NCBI GenBank assembly: GCA_050950205.1
Contig: JBMNHF010000010.1
Span: 310,001-374,000 of the forward strand
Direction of reading: 5' to 3'
Origin: WRAV01 sp050950205
GTDB lineage: Bacteria > Bacillota > Clostridia > Oscillospirales > Ruminococcaceae
DNA length: 64,000 nt
The translations under genes were made by a program, and so were the position numbers. Of this stretch, positions 8,879 through 17,140 are shown piece after piece (within the stretch, counting starts at the first letter, position 1; each line of letters starts with the position of its first letter). The notes below the pieces were generated by a model, which was not told the origin of the DNA, did no database searches, and was given only the letters and a program-made list of their open reading frames with translations.

Positions 8879-10217
8879 AAACGGTTTGATTGTAAAGCCC
8901 CTTTTTACCGAAGAGATGAAAAAGACCCACACCATTTTGATTCCCGATATGCTCACCTTTCATTTTGAGCTGATGAAGGGAGTATTTGCCCAGCACGGCT
9001 ACCGGGTGGAGGTGCTGAAAACCAAGCATCGAGGAATTGTGGACGAGGGTCTGCAAAGTGTCCACAACGATACCTGTTACCCTGCCCTTTTGGTCATCGG
9101 CCAGTTTATCGATGCCCTCAAGTCCGGGAAGTATGACTTAGATCGCACCGCTTTGCTCATCACGCAAACGGGGGGCGGCTGCCGGGCTTCCAACTACATC
9201 TATCTGCTGCGCAAGGCTCTGGAAAAAAACGGGATGGGCCATATTCCGGTGCTTTCCCTCAACTTTTCCGGGCTGGAAAAGGAGCACAGTCTGCCCCTGA
9301 CCCCCAAGATGCTGGTTAAACTGGTGTACGCTGTGCTCTACGCCGATTTTATTATGGGAATTTACAACCAGTGCGTTCCCTACGAGGTCAATCCGGGGCA
9401 GAGCATGGCGTTGGTGGAAACCTGGAACAAACGCCTGCTGGAGCAAATGGGCGGTCCCTTGTTTGTCCGCTTGGGCCATAACTACAAGGCCATTCTGGAC
9501 GACTTTGCAGCCATTCCCCGCAACAAAACCGATAAAATTAAGGTGGGCATTGTGGGGGAAATTTACCTCAAATACTCCCCTTTGGGCAACAACGATTTGG
9601 AAAACTACCTCATCTCCGAGGGGGCAGAGGTGGTCAACTCCGGCCTGCTGGACTTTTTGATGTACTGCGTCTACAACTTTATTTACGATAAAAAGCTCTA
9701 TGGCTGGGGGGGCATCCGCTACCTGGTCAGCCGGTTTGCCATGTGGTATCTCAAAGGGCGTCAGCGGGGAATGATCAAGGCCATTCGCAAGCACGGAGTA
9801 TTTGATCCCCCTGCCGATTTTGCCAGCGTCATCGACATGGCCAGAGGATACCTGGATCACGGGGTGAAAATGGGGGAGGGGTGGTTGCTCACCGCCGAGA
9901 TGATTGAGCTCATCCATTCGGGGGTCAACAACATTGTCTCTGCGCAGCCCTTTGGCTGCCTGCCCAACCACATTGTGGCCAAAGGGATGATCCGCAAAAT
10001 TAAGGATCACTTTCCACAAGCCAACATTGTGGCGGTGGACTATGACCCCGGCGCCAGCCGCATCAATCAGGAAAACCGCATCAAGCTGATGTTGGCCAAC
10101 GCTCATCTCTCCCAAAGACTGAAAGATCTGGCAGGTCAGGAGGGGAGCGTACCCCTGGACACTCTGGAAGCCCAGGCAGGCTCAGAGGAGAGGGAACTGA
10201 AGGTTTCCACAGCGTAA
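8868..10217 (+). CDS. 2-hydroxyacyl-CoA dehydratase D-component-like protein (C-terminal partner of the activase)
   Basis: A 449-residue protein that corresponds to the C-terminal third of the large single-chain activase proteins and resembles the dehydratase component family. It has conserved Cys in DTCYPALL, GGGCRASNY and QPFGCLPNH, which could ligate an Fe-S cluster. It overlaps the activase gene. GTG 8868 has GGAGG nine bases upstream, and TTG 8865 is an alternative, so translation is probably coupled. It ends at a strong terminator six bases after the stop, so these two genes form a complete transcription unit. No CoA-transferase or acyl-CoA dehydrogenase lies next to it, which leaves the pathway open. 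Confidence 0.82.
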   Translation: MRDKNGLIVKPLFTEEMKKTHTILIPDMLTFHFELMKGVFAQHGYRVEVLKTKHRGIVDEGLQSVHNDTCYPALLVIGQFIDALKSGKYDLDRTALLITQTGGGCRASNYIYLLRKALEKNGMGHIPVLSLNFSGLEKEHSLPLTPKMLVKLVYAVLYADFIMGIYNQCVPYEVNPGQSMALVETWNKRLLEQMGGPLFVRLGHNYKAILDDFAAIPRNKTDKIKVGIVGEIYLKYSPLGNNDLENYLISEGAEVVNSGLLDFLMYCVYNFIYDKKLYGWGGIRYLVSRFAMWYLKGRQRGMIKAIRKHGVFDPPADFASVIDMARGYLDHGVKMGEGWLLTAEMIELIHSGVNNIVSAQPFGCLPNHIVAKGMIRKIKDHFPQANIVAVDYDPGASRINQENRIKLMLANAHLSQRLKDLAGQEGSVPLDTLEAQAGSEERELKVSTA

Positions 10218-10222
10218 TAAAG

Positions 10223-10258
10223 AAAAAGCTGACTTTGCAAAACAAAGTCAGCTTTTTT
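10223..10258 (+). terminator. Strong terminator, probably bidirectional
   Basis: A 15-pair perfect stem (AAAAAGCTGACTTTG with its complement) has a five-base loop and a run of seven T on the plus strand. The A-run on the other side also gives a U tract for the convergent Dabb gene. Confidence 0.92.
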
Positions 10259-10260
10259 TG

Positions 10261-10554
10261 TTACACTTCGGTGTCGATGCAAACTCTTTCCAGAGCCTTG
10301 CCTTTGATAAAGTCCTTAAACTTTAAGTGATTGGGATGATCCCGATAGCCGGCCTCGGCTTGCCGGGAAGCAAACTCAATATACAGCGCCAAATCGTGAT
10401 CGATGGGCTGGGCCTTGTATCCTTCCCACAGCTCCACCTTGAGGACGCCGTCAATTGTTGCCAGCAAATTGTTGGCCTGCTCCCGAAAGGCTTTGGCCTG
10501 TTGGGAACGATCCAATCCTTCTGCCAGCTTCCACATCACCAGATGCTTAACCAT
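10261..10554 (-). CDS. Dabb (stress-responsive alpha/beta barrel) domain protein
   Basis: A small 97-residue protein with the Dabb ferredoxin-like fold: it begins MVKHLVMWKL, has the central VELWEGY, then HDLALYIEF and HPNHLKFKDFI. The conserved His residues of the family (VKHLV, DHPNH) are present. The start was set at 10554 because AAGGAG lies just upstream; a longer frame begins at 10599 without a ribosome site. Members act as dimers in the cytoplasm, and most have no known reaction. It stands alone between two terminators or convergent genes. Confidence 0.8.
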   Translation of the reverse strand: MVKHLVMWKLAEGLDRSQQAKAFREQANNLLATIDGVLKVELWEGYKAQPIDHDLALYIEFASRQAEAGYRDHPNHLKFKDFIKGKALERVCIDTEV

Positions 10555-10649
10555 ACAAATTCTCCTTATTCTGATTTCTTTGCTTTCTTTCTGGGGCAAT
10601 AGGTTGGGTTGTGCAAACTTTCATTGCCAAGGATTTGCGTCATCCTTTA

Positions 10650-12179
10650 TCATACTCCGCCCCAATACTTTCGGTCAAGCCCCCGGAACTGAATGGCCTG
10701 GGAGATATGAGCCGGGCCGATTTTTTCTGCTCCTTCCAAATCCGCTACGGTGCGGGCCACCTTGAGAATCCTGCCGTACCCCCGCGCCGAAAGCCCCATC
10801 CGCTCAAAGGCGGCGGCCAGCAGCTTTTCGGCCATCGGCTCCAGCGAGCAGCATTGGGTCAGCAGAGCGGGTGGAATCTGGGCGTTGCAGGCAATGTTTG
10901 TCCCGGCAAAACGCTTTACCTGACGGTTCCGGGCTTCTATCACCCGCTGCCGCACCGATGCAGAGCTTTCTTCCGGCCGGGTGGAGGATAGCTTTTCATA
11001 CTCCACCGGCAGCACCTCCATGTGAAGGTCGATGCGGTCCAGCAGCGGGCCGGATACCCGCCCCAGGTACTGCTCCACCGCCCGAGAGGTACAGCTGCAG
11101 TTCTGGCTTGGGTGGCCAAAATAACCGCAGGGACAGGGGTTCATGGCAGCCACCAGCATGGCTCGACTGGGATAGGTCAGGCGCTGCCGCACCCGGGAGA
11201 TGGTGACCTCCCCGTCCTCCAAAGGTTGGCGGAGCACCTCCAAAACCGACCGGGAAAACTGGGGAAGCTCGTCCAAAAACAAAACGCCACAGTGGGCCAG
11301 AGAGATTTCTCCCGGCCGGGGCAGGGAGCCGCCTCCCGTGAGGGAAGCAGCCGAAACCGTGTGATGAGGCGAGCGAAAGGGGCGGGTTTCCAGCAGAGAA
11401 ACACCGGCGGGCAGCATTCCCGCCACCGAGTAAATTTTGGTGGCCTCCACTGCTTCTTCCTCGCTCATGGGGGGCAGAATGGAGGGAAGCCGTTTGGCCA
11501 GCATGCTTTTTCCGGTGCCCGGCGGGCCGATGAGCAGCAGGTTGTGTCCTCCCGCCGCAGCCACCTCCAAGGCCCGTTTGGCTTCCAACTGGCCCTTTAC
11601 TTCCGAAAGGTCGGGCAGGTAGGCCTCCTGACGTTTAGAAGTGGCGGGCGCCCGGGCTTTGGGCAGGGAACCCTCCGACCGCAGATAGGCAATCACCTCT
11701 TTGGCGTGGGAGGCACAGAGCACCTCCACCCCTTTGGCCACCGAAGCTTCTGCAGCATTTTCGGCAGGGACAATCACTCTGGAAAACCCAAGCCTTGCGG
11801 CATCCAGCACCATGGGCAACACCCCCGATACCCCCCGCACCTCTCCCGAAAGCCCCACCTCCCCCACCATGGCGATGTTGGAAAGGTCAAAGCTCTCGTA
11901 GCCGCAGGCGCAGAGATAGCCCATCAACAGGGGCAGGTCGTAAACCGACCCCACCTTTTTCAGGTCGGCGGGAGCTAAATTGGCCACCACCTTGACCACA
12001 GGGGCCTTGTACCCCAGATTTTGCGCCGCCGAGCGCACCCGCTCCCGACTTTCCTTTACGGCGGCGTCGGGCAGGCCCACAATGTCAAAACCAGGCAGAG
12101 CCCGGCGGGCATCCACCTCGACCGAAACCACATAGGGCTCGATTCCTGCCAGTCCAAAGCTGGATACAGTGCAGTACAA
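10650..12179 (-). CDS. comM: YifB/ComM-family magnesium chelatase-like AAA+ ATPase
   Basis: A 509-residue protein with the three-part layout of the family: an N-terminal Lon-protease-like domain (FDIVGLPDAAVKESRERV, then GEVGLSGEVRGV), a central AAA+ ATPase (Walker A GPPGTGKS near 220, Walker B-type GVLFLDELPQF, AAMNPCPCGYFG), and a C-terminal helical lid (GLSARGYGRILKVARTVADLEG). In naturally competent bacteria ComM is a hexameric helicase that extends heteroduplex during DNA uptake. In Clostridia its role is unproven. TTG 12179 is the likely start, with GGGAGGG about eight bases upstream. Length and motifs are normal. Confidence 0.92.
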   Translation of the reverse strand: MYCTVSSFGLAGIEPYVVSVEVDARRALPGFDIVGLPDAAVKESRERVRSAAQNLGYKAPVVKVVANLAPADLKKVGSVYDLPLLMGYLCACGYESFDLSNIAMVGEVGLSGEVRGVSGVLPMVLDAARLGFSRVIVPAENAAEASVAKGVEVLCASHAKEVIAYLRSEGSLPKARAPATSKRQEAYLPDLSEVKGQLEAKRALEVAAAGGHNLLLIGPPGTGKSMLAKRLPSILPPMSEEEAVEATKIYSVAGMLPAGVSLLETRPFRSPHHTVSAASLTGGGSLPRPGEISLAHCGVLFLDELPQFSRSVLEVLRQPLEDGEVTISRVRQRLTYPSRAMLVAAMNPCPCGYFGHPSQNCSCTSRAVEQYLGRVSGPLLDRIDLHMEVLPVEYEKLSSTRPEESSASVRQRVIEARNRQVKRFAGTNIACNAQIPPALLTQCCSLEPMAEKLLAAAFERMGLSARGYGRILKVARTVADLEGAEKIGPAHISQAIQFRGLDRKYWGGV

Positions 12180-12284
12180 GGGCGATCCCTCCCATACAAC
12201 ATTCTGTCCACAGGATGCTACCCAAATCTTTTTTGAAGATGTGTTGCATCTGCCATAGCGGATTTTCTGCCCCCGTGCCGGAGG

Positions 12285-12713
12285 TTACTTGTTCCGGCGC
12301 CGAAGGATCAGGTAGCTGCCCCATCCCAAAAGGTTGCCCACCGCTGCAGGGGGCAGCATATACAAATGCACCATTTGAGTCAGGTAGGCAAGCTCTATCC
12401 CGGAATAGTCCCTGTATAAAACCACCAGAAAGATGAGATAGTAGAGCGCCAAAAACAAAAATCCCACCGGAACAATCAACTTGTTTTGCAGGGGAACAAT
12501 AAGGCAGCAGCAGGGGATGGCTGCCAAGAAGCTGATGAGAAAGGGCGGGCCCCATACCGCCAGGATGTCTCCCGTTGGCCCGGGAGTCCAAGCGGCTACC
12601 CAGTCGGCGGTGAGCATGTAAGCCAGCACAAAGACCATGGCATATAAAAAGCTCAGGCAAAAACCGGAAAGTATGGTGATGCTGCTGTGTCGCATGGATT
12701 GAGGGTCTTGCAT
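12285..12713 (-). CDS. Small four-helix membrane protein of unknown function
   Basis: I do not recognise this family. From the preferred start (ATG 12713, with AAAGGAG upstream) it is 142 residues long and has four clear hydrophobic segments: about 10-33, 45-67, 72-93 and 110-130. It ends in the basic tail ILRRRNK. It lacks Cys pairs, charged residues in the membrane, or other motifs that suggest transport or catalysis. It lies between comM and the terminator of lacI, and about 100 bases separate it from comM. Expression level and role are unknown. Confidence 0.6.
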   Translation of the reverse strand: MQDPQSMRHSSITILSGFCLSFLYAMVFVLAYMLTADWVAAWTPGPTGDILAVWGPPFLISFLAAIPCCCLIVPLQNKLIVPVGFLFLALYYLIFLVVLYRDYSGIELAYLTQMVHLYMLPPAAVGNLLGWGSYLILRRRNK

Positions 12714-12740
12714 CCTGTTTGCTCCTTTCTGGGCCAATGC

Positions 12741-12784
12741 AAAAGCCCACCGCGTTTATCTTACCATAAGCGCGGTGGGTTTTC
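12741..12784 (-). terminator. Terminator of the lacI-type gene
   Basis: On the minus strand, CCCACCGCG pairs with CGCGGTGGG around a 16-base loop, with flanking AAAA and TTTT. It lies 13 bases after the regulator stop codon. Confidence 0.85.
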
Positions 12785-12796
12785 CAGATCTTTCCC

Positions 12797-13825
12797 CTAA
12801 AAAACTCCTTGGAGGGGCAGGTCGATGCGCCGGCAGGAATCCCGAATCACCAGGGACGGTATTAGCACACGTTTTTTATGCTCGGTATTGGGGAATTTCA
12901 TCCGCTCCAGCAGCATGGTGACAGCCGTGGCGGCAATGGCCTGTTTGGGCTGTTCAATGGTGGTGAGGTTTATTTTGGGCAGAGCCGAAAAGACAATATT
13001 GTTAAACCCAAGCAGGGAAAAATCCTCGGGAACCCGCACCCCAAAAGCGTCGGCTGCCCGAAGGACACTCAGGGCCATCACGTCGGTATGGGCAAATACG
13101 GCGGTGAAGTTTTGGCCCTTTGAAAACAGCTCCCGGGCCAGATCGTAAGACTGCTGAGAGGTGGAGACGGCATAGGGGTAGTCGACAAATCTGGGTGTAA
13201 GGCCAAAGTGTCTGCAGGCGTCACTGTAGCCCTGGGCCCGCAGCGTTCGGCTGCGCTTGCCCCGGCGACGGCCGAAGTACACAATTTCCCGATGCCCCAG
13301 GGAGTGGAGGTATTCGGTTCCCATCCAGCCGCCCTTGTAATTATCAATGGTGACATAGCTGGCGGGCAGGCCTCCCATATCCTCGTTGATGAACACGGTA
13401 GGGGTGGTTCTGGTATAGGGAAGAATGCGCTGGTAGCTGTGCTCGTCGGTGGGATGCATGATAATGCCATCCACCTGACGGCCGATTAACAGCTCAACGG
13501 CCGCCTGCTCTTTTTCCACACTGCCGCAGGCGTTGCACAAAATCAGGCTATAGCCTTGAAACCAAGCCTGTTCCTCAATATACCAGGTCACCTCGGAGGT
13601 AAAAGGGGAACTGATGTTGTTGATGACAAGACCGATGGTTTTGGTTTCCTGCGCAACCAGAGAGCGAGCGACCGTATTGGGGGAATACCCCATCTCCTGC
13701 GAAATTTGAATGATTCGCTTGCGGGTTTCCTCCCCAATGTCGCTGCTGCCGGAAAGCGCGCGGGAAACGGTGGTATAAGAGACACCGGCCACACGGGCTA
13801 CATCCTTAATGGTAACTCTCTTCAC
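12797..13825 (-). CDS. LacI-family transcriptional regulator
   Basis: A 342-residue repressor-type regulator. The N-terminal helix-turn-helix (VTIKDVARVAGVSYTTVSRAL) and hinge (GYSPNTVARSL) are canonical and are followed by a periplasmic-binding-protein-like effector domain (TIGLVINNISSPFT, DGIIMHPT, ALSVLRAADAFGVRVPEDF). GTG 13825 is preferred as the start because GAAGGGCG lies upstream; an ATG at 13846 has no ribosome site. It is divergent from the ABC importer. LacI-type palindromes lie over its own upstream region and just downstream of the importer promoter, so it probably controls both. A decayed copy of its 5' end lies at 18490-18620. The effector is unknown, though the fused Fe3+/sugar-phosphate-type importer suggests an anionic or sugar ligand. 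Confidence 0.92.
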   Translation of the reverse strand: MKRVTIKDVARVAGVSYTTVSRALSGSSDIGEETRKRIIQISQEMGYSPNTVARSLVAQETKTIGLVINNISSPFTSEVTWYIEEQAWFQGYSLILCNACGSVEKEQAAVELLIGRQVDGIIMHPTDEHSYQRILPYTRTTPTVFINEDMGGLPASYVTIDNYKGGWMGTEYLHSLGHREIVYFGRRRGKRSRTLRAQGYSDACRHFGLTPRFVDYPYAVSTSQQSYDLARELFSKGQNFTAVFAHTDVMALSVLRAADAFGVRVPEDFSLLGFNNIVFSALPKINLTTIEQPKQAIAATAVTMLLERMKFPNTEHKKRVLIPSLVIRDSCRRIDLPLQGVF

Positions 13826-13850
13826 CCAAAATCGCCCTTCATGCACAAAT

Positions 13851-13867
13851 TTTCGAAAACGCTTCCG
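13851..13867. promoter_or_regulatory. Possible LacI half-operator upstream of lacI
   Basis: TTTCGAAAACGCTTCCG resembles the importer operator (AACGAAAACGTT) and lies 26 bases before the regulator start. It is conserved in the decayed copy (CGAAAACGATTCCG near 18597-18611). Autoregulation is inferred. Confidence 0.45.
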
Positions 13868-13980
13868 TAACTAGTTCGGTTTTTATTCATACTATCCCAT
13901 GGACTCCGGTTTGTCAAGGCAGCTACCTGCCTTTTGCATAGTAATGATTCACAAAAGTTATAAAATTATGGAGTTTTGCA

Positions 13981-14009
13981 TTGACAAACAAAACTATCTT
14001 GTATAAAAT
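13981..14009 (+). promoter_or_regulatory. Promoter of the ABC importer operon
   Basis: TTGACA and TAAAAT are separated by 17 bases. The LacI-type palindrome lies immediately downstream, over the expected start of transcription. Confidence 0.8.
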
Positions 14010-14018
14010 AAGAATCAC

Positions 14019-14040
14019 AAACGAAACGAAAACGTTTGCA
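14019..14040. promoter_or_regulatory. LacI-type operator of the ABC importer
   Basis: AACGAAAACGTT with flanks AAACG and TGCA forms a LacI/CcpA-like palindrome 10-30 bases after the -10 box. It is repeated in perfect form at 18765-18782. Repression by the divergent LacI protein is inferred. CcpA cre function is an alternative. Confidence 0.7.
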
Positions 14041-14090
14041 CTAAATTTGCCCCCCTTTGCAAAGTCTGCTGGCGGGAAAGGAATGATGAC

Positions 14091-15941
14091 ATGAATGCTA
14101 CCCAGACTGCTCCTCAGCTGGGGGTGGAGGAGTTCTCTCAGGTTCGCAAAATAAAAAATGCTCTGAAAAACCTATTCGGAAACCCCTATAACATTATCGT
14201 CATGGTGACCATCCTACTGCTGGTTTATTTAATTGTGGTGCCGCTTATCGATATGATATCCACCACCTTTGAGGCGGCGCAGCGGGATTTGCGCAGAATG
14301 GGCACCGGGGTGAACGTGGGTGATTTTACCCTGTTCTACTGGAATCGGCTTCTTTTTTCCGATGTGAGCTCCGCTCTGCTGTACAAGCCGCTGCGAAACT
14401 CTTTGTGTATTGCCTTGACGGTATCGGTCTTTAGCATTGTTTTGGGCTCTGCTTGCGCCTGGCTTTTGGTTCGCAGCGATCTGCCCGGAAAAAAATTCTT
14501 TTCTCTGGCCATAATCATTCCCTACATGCTGCCCTCCTGGTGTAAATCCATGGCTTGGATGACGGTGTTTAAAACCCCCAGAATCGGCGGCAATATGGGA
14601 TTTTTGTCGGCTATGGGAGTCAACGTTCCCGAATGGCTGGCCTATGGTCCCATTCCCATCGTGCTGGTGTTGACCATGCACTACTACGCCTACGCTTATC
14701 TGCTGGTATCGGCGGCACTGAGCTCTATCAACAGCGAGCTGGAAGAGATGGGGGAAATTGCGGGGGCAGGCAAAATTCAGATTCTGCGCCGCATCACCCT
14801 GCCCTTGGTGCTGCCTGCCATTCTTTCCGCCTTTATTCTCACCTTTTCCAAATCCATGGGAACCTTTGGAGTTCCGGCGTTTTTGGGGATGAAGGCCAAC
14901 TTTATGACCATTTCCACCAGCCTGTACTCCACGGTAAAACAGCAGCAGACCACCACCGGCTACGCCATCGCCATGATCCTCATTCTCATTTCGTCCGCCA
15001 ATGTTTATTTAAACCAAAAGGCCATTGGTTCCCGGCGCAGCTACGCCACCATCGGCGGCAAGGGCGGGCGCTCCACGCTGATTGGCCTGGGCAGTTGGAA
15101 ACCTTTGGTTACCCTGTTGCTCACTCTGTTTGTGGTAATTTCGGTGATAGGCCCCCTGTTGGTCCTCACCCTGGACACTTTTATGCTCAAGCCGGGGGTA
15201 TACAGTTTGGATAACTTCTCCACTTACTATTGGGCGGGTTCGGGGAACCCCACCATCTACGAAGGGGAGCCGGGGGTGCTGGTCAATCCTCGTTTCTGGA
15301 CCAACACCTGGAACACCTTAAAGCTGGTGGTGATCACCTCGGTTTTCGCCACCTTCTGCGGGCAACTCATTGGCTACATAAACTCCCGCAGCCGGGGCCG
15401 CTTTGAGGGAAAACTGGTGGAGCAGTTGGTCTTTATCCCGTATCTAATCCCCTCCATCGCTTTTGGAGCCATCTATCTTTCCATGTTTTCCACCGCCTCT
15501 TTGGGGGGATTGATTCCCAGTCTGTACGGCACCTTTGCCTTGCTGGTATTGGTCAGTGTGGTCAAGCATTTGCCCTTTTCCTCCCGGGCCGGCACCTCCA
15601 ACATGATGCAGATTGGCGTCGAGCTGGAGGAAGCAGGTTCCATCGAGGGTGCAGGGTTCTTCAAGCGGTTTGGCAGAATAGTGCTGCCCCTTTCCAAAGC
15701 GGGCTTTGTCTCAGGATTTATGCTGATTTTTATCTCCATCATGAAGGAACTTGACCTGATTATGCTTCTGGTCACTCCCACCATGACCACCCTGCCCTAT
15801 ATGGCCTTTTCCTACTCCAACGGCAATATGCCACCTTATTCCAACGTGGTAGCGGTGATTATGTTCCTGATTGTTCTCTTTGTCTACTGGCTGACAAACA
15901 AGTTCGGCAACGCCGACATTTCCAAGAGCATGGGGGGTTAA
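14091..15941 (+). CDS. ABC importer fused permease (two BPD domains, ThiP/AfuB-like)
   Basis: A 616-residue inner-membrane protein with two fused permease domains, as in Fe3+, thiamine and 2-aminoethylphosphonate-type importers. Each half has about six hydrophobic segments and its own EAA coupling loop: EEMGEIAGAGKIQILRRI near 220-237 and EEAGSIEGAGFFKRFGRI near 520-540. The start ATG 14091 follows GGAAAGGA. It is four bases ahead of the ATPase gene and co-transcribed with it and the binding protein. The promoter carries a LacI-type operator. A fragment homologous to its codons 1-12 and about 177-208 survives near 18825-18975 as a relic of a duplicated unit. The substrate is not clear from sequence; the single fused permease with a family-1 binding protein suggests an iron- or phosphonate-type anion, or possibly a sugar phosphate. 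Confidence 0.9.
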   Translation: MNATQTAPQLGVEEFSQVRKIKNALKNLFGNPYNIIVMVTILLLVYLIVVPLIDMISTTFEAAQRDLRRMGTGVNVGDFTLFYWNRLLFSDVSSALLYKPLRNSLCIALTVSVFSIVLGSACAWLLVRSDLPGKKFFSLAIIIPYMLPSWCKSMAWMTVFKTPRIGGNMGFLSAMGVNVPEWLAYGPIPIVLVLTMHYYAYAYLLVSAALSSINSELEEMGEIAGAGKIQILRRITLPLVLPAILSAFILTFSKSMGTFGVPAFLGMKANFMTISTSLYSTVKQQQTTTGYAIAMILILISSANVYLNQKAIGSRRSYATIGGKGGRSTLIGLGSWKPLVTLLLTLFVVISVIGPLLVLTLDTFMLKPGVYSLDNFSTYYWAGSGNPTIYEGEPGVLVNPRFWTNTWNTLKLVVITSVFATFCGQLIGYINSRSRGRFEGKLVEQLVFIPYLIPSIAFGAIYLSMFSTASLGGLIPSLYGTFALLVLVSVVKHLPFSSRAGTSNMMQIGVELEEAGSIEGAGFFKRFGRIVLPLSKAGFVSGFMLIFISIMKELDLIMLLVTPTMTTLPYMAFSYSNGNMPPYSNVVAVIMFLIVLFVYWLTNKFGNADISKSMGG

Positions 15942-15944
15942 ACA

Positions 15945-17120
15945 ATGAGCACCATTGTACTGAAGGAGATCGACAAATACTATGGCAGCAACCATGTGCT
16001 GAAAAACCTCAACCTCACCATTGAGGACGGAGAATTTATGACCCTGCTGGGGCCTTCCGGCTGCGGCAAAACCACCACTCTGCGGGTGATATCGGGATTG
16101 GAGAAGCCCCAAAACGGCACCCTGTACATGGACGGGGAACTGATGGTGAACGCAAAAGAGCTGTACTTTGCCCCCCCTTCCAAGCGGATGCTGAACCTGG
16201 TGTTCCAGAGCTATGCCCTGTGGCCTCACATGACGGTATTCAACAACGTAGCCTTTGGACTTTCCATCAAAAAGGTGCCCAAGGACGAAATCAAGACCCG
16301 GGTGGAAAATGCCCTGAGCCGGATGCAGATCTTGGAGTACCGGGACCGGTACCCTTCCGAGCTTTCCGGCGGGCAACAGCAGCGGGTGGCCATTGCCCGC
16401 GCCATTGTTTCCGAGCCCAAAGTGCTGCTGCTGGATGAGCCTCTTTCCAATCTGGATGCCAAGTTGCGCATTGATATGCGCTCCGAGCTCAAACGGCTCC
16501 ATCAGGAGCTGGGCACCACCGTGGTCTATGTCACCCACGACCAGATCGAGGCCCTCACCATGTCCACCAAGGTGGCAATCTTTTTTGAGGGAGAGCTGGC
16601 GCAGGTGGATACCCCCCTCAACGTTTACCAAAATCCCGCCGATTTGCGGGTGGCAGACTTTATCGGAAACCCCTCCATCAACTTTGTGGAGGCCAAAGGC
16701 CGGTTGGAGAACAACATACTTTACATTGATTCCGATGTGGGAAGCTTTGCCTTTGGCAGCGACCATTTTACCCAAAACGGATTTCCCCGGACAGGCGAGT
16801 TTGACTGTGTGCTGGGCATCCGGCCGGAGCAGATTTACCTGCGGTCCAACCCATGGCACGATGCCAGGGAGGCGGTAATTTATGCCAGCCAGCCCGCCGG
16901 ATCCGAAACGTTGGTGCAGATTCAAATAGGAGGCACCCGGTTGCTGGTCAAACAGGTGGGAACACGCAACTATCAAACCAATCAGACCGTTTACGCCACC
17001 ATTTTGGAAAACATGGTCACCGTTTACAACAAGGAGACAGGAAAACTCATTAAGTTGGCTGTGGAGCTGGATATGGAGGCTGTGGAGATGGAAGCTCTAA
17101 AAGCTTCCGGATCCTTGTAA
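15945..17120 (+). CDS. ABC importer ATP-binding protein (PotA/FbpC-type)
   Basis: A 391-residue cytoplasmic ATPase that powers the importer. Motifs in order: Walker A GPSGCGKTT near 38-46, Q-loop VFQSYALWP, signature LSGGQQQRVAIARAI near 140, Walker B VLLLDEPLSNLD, and H-loop VYVTHDQIEALT. The last 130 residues form a TOBE-type regulatory domain, as in MalK/PotA/FbpC. The length and start are normal. The gene is four bases after the permease and 20 bases before the binding protein, so the three are one operon. Confidence 0.95.
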   Translation: MSTIVLKEIDKYYGSNHVLKNLNLTIEDGEFMTLLGPSGCGKTTTLRVISGLEKPQNGTLYMDGELMVNAKELYFAPPSKRMLNLVFQSYALWPHMTVFNNVAFGLSIKKVPKDEIKTRVENALSRMQILEYRDRYPSELSGGQQQRVAIARAIVSEPKVLLLDEPLSNLDAKLRIDMRSELKRLHQELGTTVVYVTHDQIEALTMSTKVAIFFEGELAQVDTPLNVYQNPADLRVADFIGNPSINFVEAKGRLENNILYIDSDVGSFAFGSDHFTQNGFPRTGEFDCVLGIRPEQIYLRSNPWHDAREAVIYASQPAGSETLVQIQIGGTRLLVKQVGTRNYQTNQTVYATILENMVTVYNKETGKLIKLAVELDMEAVEMEALKASGSL

Positions 17121-17140
17121 TAGAGAATAGGAGGAATACT

